Below are positions 53,245-62,530 of a stretch of DNA of 64,000 nt, piece by piece; within the stretch, counting starts at the first letter, position 1, and every line of letters starts with the position of its first letter. The notes under the pieces are model-generated. The model was not told the origin of the DNA and searched no databases. It was given only the letters and a program-made list of their open reading frames with translations. The position numbers and the translations under genes were made by a program. The stretch is from contig NZ_JAANIJ010000001.1 of assembly GCF_011174705.1 (NCBI RefSeq), positions 2,728,001 to 2,792,000 of the forward strand. The letters are read 5' to 3'. The DNA comes from Tessaracoccus coleopterorum. GTDB taxonomy: Bacteria > Actinomycetota > Actinomycetes > Propionibacteriales > Propionibacteriaceae.

Positions 53245-53250
53245 AGAGTA
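53245..53250 (-). promoter_or_regulatory. -10 element, likely leaderless DUF2207 transcript
   Basis: On the minus strand TACTCT is followed by 7 nt and the ATG at 53237. It directly abuts the upstream terminator hairpin. Confidence 0.35.
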
Positions 53251-53281
53251 GCCACCCCGACGTCCACGGCGTCGGGGTGGC
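53251..53281. terminator. Perfect hairpin terminator after the phosphomutase gene
   Basis: The 12-bp arms GCCACCCCGACG and CGTCGGGGTGGC enclose a 7-nt loop, about 17 bp past the mutase stop on the minus strand. Confidence 0.8.
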
Positions 53282-53297
53282 GCTCAGTGCGTGGCGG

Positions 53298-54958
53298 TCA
53301 GGCCTCGACCCCAGCGCGGTGGCCATCTCGGCGCGCAGCGCCGCCAGCCGGTCGGCACCCTCGACGCGCGCCGCGGACACGTCCTGCGAACGGTCTGCGG
53401 GTAGGCGCACCTCCAGGTAGCACTTCAGCTTGGGCTCGGTGCCGGACGGGCGGGCCACGACGTGCAGGCTCTCCCCGGTCAGTTCGATGCCGTCGGTGGG
53501 GGCAGCGACGCGGATCCCTCCGCGAGGTCGACCACCGTGACCGGCTCGCCGAGCAGGGTGGCGGGTGGGTTCCGGCGAAGCCGGGCCATCGCGTCGGCGA
53601 TCAGCGACAGGTCGGCGACGCGGACCGCAAGCTGCGACGTCGACGTCAACCCGTGGGTACGCGCGATGTCATCGAGCCGGTGGGCGAGCGTGCGGCCCTT
53701 CGCCTTCAGCTCGGCCACGATCCGCAGCACGTTCACCGCCGCGGTGATGCCGTCCTTGTCCGGGACCGCCCTCGAATCGCAGCAGTATCCGATGGCCTCC
53801 TCATAGCCGAAGGCGAGATCGGGCACCCGGCCGATCCACTTGAAACCGGTCAGCGTGGTGGTGTGGGAGCGACCCGCAGCCACCGCCATCCGGGCCAGCA
53901 GCGTCGACGACACGATCGAGTTCGCGAACGTGCCGGGTACCCCCGGCGGATGGCGTCGTCGCCCAGCAGCGAGCCCAGCTCGTCACCGGTGAGCATCCGC
54001 CATGCCCCGTCCACGACGGCGGCCACCGCGCAGCGGTCCGCGTCGGGATCGTTCGCGATGACGACATCCGCCCCGACCTCGGCAGCCCGCTTGAGGGCGA
54101 GGTCGATGGCGCCCTTCTCCTCCGGGTTGGGGAATGCGACGGTGGGGAAGTCCGGGTTCGGCTCTGCCTGTTCCGCGACCTCGTGCGGCGCGGGCAGGCC
54201 GATCGCCCCCGCCACGCCGCGTACAGTCTTGGCACCCACCCCGTGCAGGGAGGTGTGGACCCACACCAGGTCGCGGGGCGCCCTGGCCGGATACAGCGAT
54301 GCGGCGCGGGCGACATAGGCCGCAAGCAGGTCGGCGGTCACGTCGGTGCGAGCCTCGCTGCGCGGCAGCGACGCCCACCCTCCGGCCGCGACGGCCGCGA
54401 TCTCCTCGGCGATCTGGCCATCGGTGGGCGGCACGATCTGCGAGCCGTCGCCGAGGTAGACCTTGTAGCCGTTGTCCTGCGGCGGGTTGTGCGAGGCCGT
54501 CACCACGACTCCCGCCACGCAGCCGAGGTGTTGGATGCCGAAGGCGACGACGGGGGTCGGGACGGGTTCGCCCGTCCACAGCACCTCGAAGCCCGCCCCG
54601 GCCATCACCTGCGCGGTGTCCTCGGCGAAGGCGGCGGAGTTGTGACGCGCATCGTGACCGATCAGCACCCTGCCACCGCGGTGGCCGTTCGCCTTCAACC
54701 AGGCGGCGAAACCGGCGGCGGCCTGCGTGACGACGACGCGGTTCATCCGGGCGGGCCCGGGCCGATCGGGCCGCGGAGGCCAGCGGTTCCGAACTCGAGC
54801 GGCCCGGCGAATGCCGCACCGAGCTCTGCGAGCGCGGCGGTCCGCACCGTCTCGTCGTTGGCCTGGGACTGGACGATCAGGTGGTCGAGTTCTTCGCGCG
54901 TCTCGGGATCGGGATCGGCGTCGCGCCAGGCTGCGGCGGTGTCGAGCAGGGCGCTCAT
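53298..54958 (-). CDS. Phosphoglucomutase/phosphomannomutase family protein, frameshifted
   Basis: Alpha-D-phosphohexomutase of about 554 residues, of the long type that includes phosphopentomutase-like enzymes (PgcA/PGM2). N-terminal FGTAGLRGPIGPGPARMN, the phosphoserine loop VVVTASHNPPQDNGYKVYL, the metal loop IANDPDADRCAVA, the sugar-specificity loop FGYEEAIGYCCD, and the phosphate-binding RPSGTEPKLKCYLEV near the end are all present. Losses lie near 53940, 53512 and 53312. The start overlaps the PNP stop (TGATG), so the two are coupled. This suggests the mutase handles the ribose-1-phosphate released by PNP. Confidence 0.9.
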
Positions 54959-55766
54959 CAGAGGGCCCCGACAATCCCGGACAGGAGCGCCGCGAGCCGC
55001 GGTCCCGCGTCGCGGCCGGCCTGAAGCACCTCGGTGTGGTCGAGGTTGGTCTCGCTCAGGCCCGCTGCGGCGTTGGTGACGAGCGACAGACCCAGCACCT
55101 CGAGGCCCGACTCGCGTGCCGCGATGGTCTCCAGCGTCGTGGACATTCCGACGAGGTCGCCACCCAGGATGCCCGCCATCCGCACCTCGGCCGGGGTCTC
55201 GTACTGCGGGCCGCGGAACTGGACGTAGACGCCCTCGGGCAGGGAGGCGTCGATGCTGTGGGCGACATCTCGCAGCCGCTTGGAGTAGGCCTCGGACAGG
55301 TCGATGAAGGTCGCCCCGCGCAGCGGCGTGTCGCCGGTCAGGTTGATGTGGTCGTTCAACAGCACCACGGTGCCGGGGCCCAGGCCGGGTTGAGGCCCCG
55401 CAGCCGTTGGTCAGCACGACGGTCGAGGCCCCCATGCGGCCGCGGTGCGCACCCCGTGCACGACGGGCCCGGTGCCGCGGCCCTCGTAGTAGTGGGTGCG
55501 GCCGGTGAAGATCGCCGCGACCTTGCCGCCCGCGGTCCGGACCAGCTTCAGCGCACCGCCGTGGCCGCTCACCACCGGCTTGCTGAAGCCGGGCACGTCG
55601 CCCAGCCCGATCTCTCCCAGAGGATCACCGAGTTGATCGGCGCCCGAGGACCAGCCGGAGCCGAGCACCAGCGCCAGGTCGATGCGGTCCACGCCGAAGT
55701 GGATCGGAGGTAGTCGGCCGCTGAGGCCGCAAGGGCAAATGCGTCATCGTTCACCCGGTTCAGCAT
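54958..55766 (-). CDS. deoD: Purine nucleoside phosphorylase, frameshifted
   Basis: Cleaves purine nucleosides with phosphate to base and ribose-1-phosphate; about 271 residues, trimeric (class II) type. Motifs: LALVLGSGWSSGADQLGD (phosphate loop), VVSGHGGALKLV, GRTHYYEGRG (phosphate-binding His), VVLLNDHINLTGDTPLRG, FIDLSEAYSKRL, YVQFRGPQYETPAEVRM (Glu and Tyr in the base pocket) and GMSTTLETIAARESG. Losses lie near 55700, 55435 and 55387. It acts after adenosine deaminase in salvage. The symbol could equally be punA. Confidence 0.92.
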
Positions 55767-55811
55767 ACTTGCGGCCGACACCCGTGCGGGGAGGTGTGGG
55801 AGGATGGGGCC

Positions 55812-57210
55812 GTGACCAAGGTTGTGATCATCGGTGGCGGACCCGGCGGCTACGAGGCGGCACTCGTCGCGAACCAGTTGGGGGCGAGGTCACCCTCATC
55901 GAGAGGGACGGGCTCGGGGGAGCCGCCGTCCTGAGCGACTGCGTCCCGTCGAAGACGCTGATCGCCACCGCCGAGGTGATGGTGCGCATCGAGAACGCGA
56001 GGCAGCTCGGCCTGCACATCGCAGGCGCTGACGTCAGCGACGTGGTGCGCGTCGACCTGGAGGAGGTCAACCGCAGGGTCCTCGACCTGGCGATCGCGCA
56101 GTCCGACGACATCCGGCAGCGGCTGCTGCAGGACGGCGTGCACCTCGTGGAGGGCCAGGCCAGACTCGACGGCGAGAGCCGCGTGGTCGCCCTGACCGGG
56201 GCCGGCGAGGAGGCCTTCGACGCCGACATCGTCCTCGTGGCGACCGGCACCACGCCCCGCGAGCTGCCCGACGCCCCGTGCGACGGCGAGCGGATCCTGA
56301 ACTGGAAACAGGTCTACAACCTCTCGGAGTTGCCTGAGCGACTGATCGTGGTCGGTTCGGGTGTGACGGGGCCGAGTTCGCCTCCGCCTACGACGGGCTG
56401 GGTTGCGAAGTGGTGCTGGTCAGCTCCCGCAGCCAGGTGCTGCCCGGCGAGGACCAGGACGCCGCCGCCGTGCTGCAGCGGGCCTTCGAGAGCCGCGGCA
56501 TGACGATCATGAGCGAATGCAGGGCGGTGGCCGCCAGGCGCGAGGGCGACGGTGTCGTCGTCACGCTGGCAGACGGGCGGGAGGTGCGGGGCTCGCACTG
56601 CCTGATGGCGGTGGGGTCCATCCCGAACTCTGCGGGCCTTGGCCTCGAGGAGGCCGGTGTCGAGCTCCTGCCGTCGGGTCACATCAAGGTCGACAAGGTT
56701 TCGCGCACCAGTAACCGCCACATCTACGCCGCCGGCGACGTGACGGGCGTGTTCGCCCTCGCCTCGGTGGCCGCCATGCAGGGTCGGGTGGCCATGTGGC
56801 ACTCGCTCGGCGACGCCGTCACCCCGCTGGACCTGCGCCTCGTCTCGTCGAACGTCTTCACCACCCGGAGGTCGCCACCGTCGGGGTGTCGCAGCGTGAG
56901 GTGGACGCGGGCGAGGTGCGCGTGACCTCGGTGCTGCTGCCCCTCGCGCCCAATGCCAGGGCGAAGATGCAGGGCTTCACGGAGGGTTTCGTCAAGCTGT
57001 TCTGCCTGCCGACCACCGGCATCATCATCGGTGGGTGGTCGTCGCCCCCGCGCCTCCGAGCTCATCCATGCGGTGTCGGTGGCCGTCTCCCAGAAGGTGA
57101 CGGTTGACGACTTCAGCCACGCCTTCACCGTCTATCCGTCGATGTCCGGATCGCTCGCGGAGGCGGCCCGCCGCCTGCACAAGCGCGACGGCGCCATCCT
57201 CACCAACTGA
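55812..57210 (+). CDS. lpdA: LpdA-like NAD(P)H:quinone/disulfide oxidoreductase, frameshifted
   Basis: Flavoprotein of the dihydrolipoamide dehydrogenase family, about 467 residues. FAD fold VVIIGGGPGGYEAALVA; active-site region GLGGAAVLSDCVPSKTLI has only the second Cys of the usual CxxxxC pair, as in M. tuberculosis LpdA (Rv3303c), which reduces quinones rather than lipoamide. NAD fold LIVVGSGVTGAEFASAYDGL, second FAD motif IYAAGDVTGVFALASVA, and the dimerisation domain ending HAFTVYPSMSGSLAEAARRL. Losses lie near 55887, 56373, 56868 and 57045. A GTG start with GAGGAT 6 nt before it suggests a leaderless mRNA. Confidence 0.9.
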
Positions 57211-57215
57211 GCCGA

Positions 57216-57469
57216 TGTCTCGTCACTGGTGGGCACCCTGGGTGGCGCTGATGCTCGTCGGATGCGTGGTCTTCGGGTGGCGGGTTCGGCCGCGTTCGAC
57301 GCGGCGGACGCCTCGGACGGAGGCACCTGGCCCCGACGGCGTGGGTGGCGGCGACCGGTGCGCTGGCGTTCGTGGTCGGTTTCATCCGGCTCCTGTACCT
57401 CGCGGGCGAGGTGCTGCGCAGGCGGGAGCGGGGACGATTCAGCCCCGCAGCTCCGGGAACGACTCGTAG
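57216..57469 (+). CDS. Small two-TM hypothetical protein, frameshifted
   Basis: Starts 5 bp after lpdA. Two hydrophobic segments are separated by a polar loop: HWWAPWVALMLVGCVVFGW, then AAFDAADASDGGTW and TAWVAATGALAFVVGFIRLL, followed by RRRERGRFSP. The frame changes near 57275 and 57322. The exact end is uncertain and would overlap the 3' end of the convergent acyl-CoA synthetase. Family not recognised. Confidence 0.5.
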
Positions 57470-59098
57470 CGGAAGTCGACGATCTCGACGGACGGATCGT
57501 GTTCGCGGGCCCGCAGCACGACGCGGCGGATTTTGCCGCTGACCGTCTTGGGCAGCTCGGCGAACTCGATGCGTCGCACCCGCAGGTACGGGGCGAGGTG
57601 TTCCTTGGCGTGCCGGAGGATGGACAGCGCGGTGTCGGCCGTCGGCTCGAAGCCGGGGCGAGCGCCACGTAGGCCTTCGGGACGGCCAGGCGCAGGGGTC
57701 GGGGCGGGCACGATCGCGGCCTCGAGCACCGCCGGATGCGTGATCAGCACCGACTCGAGTTCGAACGGTGACACCTTGTAGTCGGAGGCCTTGAACACGT
57801 CGTCGGTGCGGCCGACGTAGGTGAGGTACCCGTCCGCGCCGACCGTGACGAGATCGCCGGAGTGGTACCGGCCGTCCGGCCCCGCAGTGGGGAGCCGTCC
57901 AGATAGCCGGGGTGAGGTTGAACGGCCACGGCTCCAGCGGCAGGGTGATCTCTCCCTGCGGGCCTCGAGGCCGGTGTCAGGGTCGATGATCTCGATCCGC
58001 ATCCCGGGCATCACCGCGCCCATCGCCCCGGCGCGGACGACCTCACCGGGGCGTTGCCGATGCTGCAGGTGGTCTCGGTCTGGCCGTAGCCGTCGCGGAT
58101 CGTGAGGCCCCAGGCCCGCTCGACCGTGGAGATGACCTCGGGGTTGAGCGGCTCGCCTGCACCGACCGCCTCGCGCAGCGCGGAGGGCCGTGTGCCGAGG
58201 TTCGCCTTGATCATCATCCGCCACACGGTCGGCGGCGCGCAGAGTGTGGTCACCTTCCGTTCCTCGAGCTCGTGCAGCAGCCCGGCCGCGTCGAACCGCT
58301 CGTAGGCGTAGCTGTAGACGGTCGCCCCGGCCAGCCACGGAGAGAAGAAGCTCGACCAGGCGTGCTTGCCCCAGCCGGGGATGAGATGTTCAGGTGCACG
58401 TCGCCGGGCGCACCCCGATGAAGTACATCGTCGAGAGGTGCCCGACGGGGTAGCTCAGCTGGGTGTGGACCACCAGCTTCGGATCCTTCGTGGTGCCGGA
58501 GGTGAAGTAGTAGAGGCACGGGTCGGTGGCGTCCGTGACGACGGCGCGGGGGTGGCGGGTGCATCGTCGGCCTCGGAGATCGAGCGCCACCGGTCGTGGG
58601 CAGTGCCGGTGGTGACGGTGATGATGTCGTCGATGCCGTGGAACTTGGCCTCGTCCGCCGGGTTGGAGATGACCGCCCTCACGCCGGCGCGCGGCGCGCG
58701 CAACTCGAGGTCGAAATCCTGCAGGGCCTCCGCCGTCGGGAGCACGACCGCGCCCAGCTTCATCACCGCGAGCATCGCGTCCCAGAGCTCCACCTGGTTG
58801 CCGAGGATCAGCATGACGGGTCGCCCTTGCCGATGCCGAGGCCCTCTAACCAGCCCGCCAGGCGGTCCGAGCGGCGGACCATGTCGTCGTAGCTGTACCG
58901 TGTGTCGCGGCCGCCGAGGTCACGCAGCCACAGCGCGGTGTCGGGTTGCCGCGGCCCACCTCGTCGAACCAGTCGATGGCCCAGTTGAAGGGCCGGAGAT
59001 GGTAGGCCAGGTGAACTCACGTCGCGCCCGCTCGCCCTGCCCGCGGAGGCGAGCAGTTGATCGCGGGCGGTTCGGATCGCTTCGGTGGCGGCGTTCAT
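57439..59098 (-). CDS. AMP-forming acyl-CoA synthetase, frameshifted
   Basis: Activates an acyl acid to acyl-CoA through an acyl-AMP; about 555 residues. Motifs: YYFTSGTTKDPKLVVHTQLS (P-loop), LCAPPTVWRMMIKANLG, GYGQTETTCSIGNAP (adenylation core), YHSGDLVTVGADGYLTYVGR (hinge Asp) and the C-terminal ELPKTVSGKIRRVVLRAREH with the catalytic Lys. It resembles medium-chain or acetoacetyl/benzoate-type ligases of the acetyl-CoA synthetase-like superfamily; the substrate is not clear. Losses lie near 58950, 58815, 58556, 58385, 58050, 57960, 57897 and 57660. GAGGAG precedes the ATG, and an operator-like palindrome lies just upstream. Confidence 0.9.
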
Positions 59099-59116
59099 CT
59101 GGCTCCTCGCTCGGCC

Positions 59117-59136
59117 AACCTACGCAACCGTAGGTT
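59117..59136. promoter_or_regulatory. TetR-type operator upstream of the acyl-CoA synthetase
   Basis: AACCTACG and CGTAGGTT form a perfect 8-bp inverted repeat with a 4-bp CAAC centre, 19 bp before the synthetase start codon and beside its Shine-Dalgarno sequence. The form fits TetR/AcrR regulators of acyl-CoA metabolism. No such regulator gene lies in the window. Confidence 0.6.
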
Positions 59137-59198
59137 CGCTTTCCACGCTACCCCCGTCGATCGCCGATGCCGCTGTGCGACCGGCCCAAGATGACGGC

Positions 59199-59229
59199 GC
59201 CTCCGCTGTGGGATTCCAACAACGGAGGC
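59199..59229 (-). terminator. Hairpin between the two-TM hypothetical and the acyl-CoA synthetase
   Basis: GCCTCCG and CGGAGGC pair, with a second small pairing inside the loop (GTGGGATTCCAAC). It lies just after the hypothetical gene on the minus strand. Confidence 0.5.
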
Positions 59230-59249
59230 GGGGTGCGGAGCGCGGGCGG

Positions 59250-60093
59250 TCAGTCGTCCAGGAGACCCATCAGAAGGGAGAAGCCGCCGATCATGAGGGC
59301 GCCGTGGGTGATGGTGCGCAGCGCCGGATCGCCGCCGTAGCGGCCGTAGTAGCCCTGCGCCCACGCGGACTGCTGGGCATCCTCCCAGTAGGGCACCTGC
59401 CGCTGCCCGGCGTAGACCATCCGGATCGACGGGTCGTTGCCGGTGCGGACGCGCTGCGCGTCGGCCGCGCAGGCGGGCACCTCACGGCCGCGCCTCCGGC
59501 CGGCGCCCATGACACGTTGGCGACGGACACCCCGTGGGACGGGTCGAAGAAGCAGGGGGACGACGCTCGGGGACGGGGTTGCCCTTCGCGCGGGCGCGGA
59601 CGCAGGCCGCCGCGTAGCGGCCACCCTCCATCACCTCGGCGATCTGGCGGACGTCGGCGTTGGTGCGCGCCGCTGCGAGCCGCTGCTTCGCGCCGTCGTA
59701 GGCGTCGAGGGCCTCCGTGTAGTCGGCCTGGGTGGCCTCATCCAACGCGAGGCCGACGACCTCGAGGTCGAGGTCGCGCAGTTCCTCACCGAAGCTGGTG
59801 ATGTCGCGGTTGATCGCTTCGCGTGAACCCTCGGAGATGGGCTGGTGGGCGGCCGGGTCGTAACCCTGCCTGACGGGCAGCTGGCCGAAGGGCTGCATGC
59901 CGAACTGTTGGGCGTAGGGTTCGGGGCTGCATGCCCCAGGGGTGATCTGCTGCCGCGGAGCCATGTCGAGCGGGCGGGTGGGCATTCCCGAGTCGCCGAG
60001 GCGTCCACGGTTGCCCCGGGTCACGCCAAGGATCATCGAGATCATCACGAAGATGAAGAGCATCGTGAACAGCCCACCGAACATCACCATCAC
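59250..60093 (-). CDS. Hypothetical protein with N- and C-terminal membrane segments, frameshifted
   Basis: About 282 residues, no family recognised. An N-terminal hydrophobic segment (MMVMFGGLFTMLFIFVMISM) is followed by a Pro/Gln-rich stretch. An acidic helical part (REAINRDITSFGEELRDLDL, then ALDEATQADYTEALDAYDGA) has heptad-like character. A Cys-containing part (AACVRARAKGNPVPE, CFFDPSHGVSVANVSW) is followed by a C-terminal hydrophobic segment (LRTITHGALMIGGFSLLMGL). Losses lie near 59560 and 59487. It may be membrane-anchored at both ends. Confidence 0.65.
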
Positions 60094-60141
60094 CTCTTAC
60101 ATCTATGCGTGAGTTCCCTTCCCAGGATAGGCAGGCACGCA

Positions 60142-60170
60142 AGGGCCGGCGGGAACCCCCGCCCGGCCCT
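60142..60170 (-). terminator. Hairpin after the carboxylase alpha chain
   Basis: AGGGCCGGCGGG pairs with CCCGCCCGGCCCT (one bulged C), about 12 bp past the carboxylase stop on the minus strand. Confidence 0.7.
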
Positions 60171-60182
60171 CCGGAAGCCTCT

Positions 60183-61953
60183 CTACTCGGCGTCGAGGAT
60201 CTCGCAGAGCACCTGGCCCGCGACCACGGCATCGCCGGCGGCGACGCCCAGTGACGCCACCACCCCGCCGCGGTGGGCCTTCAGAGGCTGCTCCATCTTC
60301 ATGGCCTCGATGACGGCGATCGGGTCGCCTTCGGCGACGGTCTGGCCCTCCTCGACGTTGACCTTCACGATCGTGCCCTGCATGGGTGAGGTCAGCGCAT
60401 TGCCGCTGGGGGCGGACACCTTGCTTCCGCCCGGTCGCGGCGCGTGGGCGCTGCGCGGTCTTGGTGGTCTTGGCCCTCGCGCCCAGTCCGCCGGGAAGCT
60501 TGACCTCGACGCGCTTGCCGTTGACCTCGACGGTGATGATCTCCGGCTCGACCTGGTCCTCGGGCTCGCCGAGTTCCCCGGTGTACGGGGCGATCTCTCC
60601 GGTGAACTCGGTCTCGATCCAGCGGGTGTGCACGTCGAACGAGCCGTCGGCGGCGGTGTAGGCCGGGTCGTCGAGCACGGCCCTGTGGAACGGCACGACG
60701 GTGGGCATGCCCTCGATCTGCAACTCGCCGAGCGCACGCCGGGAGCGTCGGATCGCCTGGTCGCGGTCGGCGCCGGTGACGATCACCTTCGCGACCAGCG
60801 AGTCGAATGCGCCGGGCACCGTCATGCCGACGTGGTAACCCTCGTCGACGCGGACGCCCGGGCCGCTCGGTGCGTGCCACCGGGTGAGGGTGCCGGGGCG
60901 GGCATGAAGTTGCGCCCCGCGTCCTCGGCGTTGATGCGGAACTCGATCGAGTGACCGTGCACCTCGGGATCGCCGTAGCCGAGTTCCTCGCCTGCCGCGA
61001 TGCGGAACATCTCACGCACGAGGTCGAGACCCGTGACCTCTTCGGAGACGGGTGCTCGACCTGGAGGCGGGTGTTGACCTCGAGGAACGAGATGGTGCCG
61101 TCGAGGCCGACCAGGAACTCGCAGGTGCCTGCGCCGACGTAGCCGGCCTCCAGGAGAATGGCCTTGCTCGAGGCGTACAGCCGTTCCATCTGGGCGTCGG
61201 TCAGGAACGGCGCGGGGCCTCCTCGACGAGCTTCTGGTGCCTGCGCTGGAGTGAGCAGTCGCGCGTCGACACCACGACGACGTTGCCGTGGGAGTCGGCG
61301 AGGCACTGGGTCTCCACGTGGCGCGGCTTGTCGAGGTAGCGCTCGACGAAGCACTCGCCCCGGCCGAACGCCGTGACCGCCTCGCGGGTTGCCGACTCGA
61401 ACATCTCGGGCACCTCTTCGAGGGTGCGGGCGACCTTGAGGCCGCGGCCGCCGCCACCGAAGGCGGCCTTGATGGCGATGGGGAGCCCGTGCTCGCTGGC
61501 GAAGGCGACGACCTCGTCGGCGTCGGCCACCGGGTCCGCCGTGCCCGGCACGAGCGGCGCTCCGACCTTCTGCGCGATGTGGCGGGCCCTCACCTTGTCG
61601 CCCAGGGACTCGATCGCCTCGGGCGGTGGGCCGATCCAGGTGAGGCCTGCACCGATGACGGCGCGTGCGAAGTCGGCGTTCTCGGCGAGGAAGCCGTAGC
61701 CGGGATGCACCGCGTCGGCCCCCGTCCGCTCGGCGACGCTCAGTAACTTGTCGATGTTCAGGTAGGTGTCGGCAGGGGTGGCGCCATTGAGCGCGAAGGC
61801 CTCGTCGGCCAACCGCACGAACAGCGACTCCGCGTCAGAATCGGCGTATACGGCCACCGAGCCGATGCCTGCGTCTCTTGCGGCGCGGATGACGCGCACT
61901 GCGATCTCGCCGCGGTTAGCGATCAGAACTTTCGAGATGGCGACGTTGCCCAC
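60183..61953 (-). CDS. Acetyl/propionyl-CoA carboxylase alpha chain (biotin carboxylase plus biotin carrier), frameshifted
   Basis: Carboxylates its own biotin with ATP and bicarbonate and hands the carboxyl to a partner beta chain, about 592 residues. Biotin carboxylase: [37 protein letters not shown], the ATP-grasp loop [31 protein letters not shown] and [20 protein letters not shown]. The C-terminal biotin carrier carries EAMKMEQPL with the biotinylated Lys. Losses lie near 61217, 61053, 60900 and 60430. The GTG start follows AGGAGGA. No beta-chain gene is adjacent. Such chains feed malonyl- or methylmalonyl-CoA synthesis. Confidence 0.92.
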
Positions 61954-62042
61954 TGTTCCTCCTGGCTAGGACTAAGGCGAGTCTAATGGGGCTGCGGGCG
62001 TGCCGCGTGCACTGGTCCAAAAGCCTGTGACAAGGTTGGCCC

Positions 62043-62530
62043 ATGCCGACACCGCCCTTCATCACCGAACTCCGCAGCCACATCGGGCATGCGCCACTGT
62101 GGCTGATGGGCGCGAACGCGCTGATCCTCCGCGACGGTGAGGTGCTGCTGGTCAAGCGCTCCGACAATGGCGACTGGTCGGCCGTGAGCGGCATCGTCGA
62201 CCCGGGTGAGCATCCGGCGGAGGCGGCGGTGCGCGAGGCGATGGAGGAGGCGGGGTGGTGATCGAGATCGAACGGATGTTGTGGACCGACGTGATGGACG
62301 AGATCACCTACCCCAATGGCGACCGCTGCCGGTTCCTCGACCACGGGTTCCGGGCCCGCTGGGTCTCCGGAGAGCCGGTGGTCGGTGACGAGGAGTCCAC
62401 GGAGGTCGCCTGGTTCCCCGTCGACGCGCTGCCCGAGCCGCGTCAGAAGCGCCTCGACGCCATGGTGCGGGTGGCGCTCGAGGACCCCCGCGACGTCGTG
62501 TTCTCGCTCAGTCCTCGACGCGGGGAATGA
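62043..62530 (+). CDS. NUDIX hydrolase, one frameshift
   Basis: About 162 residues. The Nudix box is [20 protein letters not shown] followed by AGV, complete once a G is restored near 62256. [20 protein letters not shown] forms the preceding strands and [15 protein letters not shown] the following part. Members hydrolyse nucleoside diphosphate-linked compounds; this one resembles ADP-ribose or dNTP-type housekeeping Nudix proteins. Its 3' end overlaps the convergent channel gene by about 23 bp. Confidence 0.88.
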
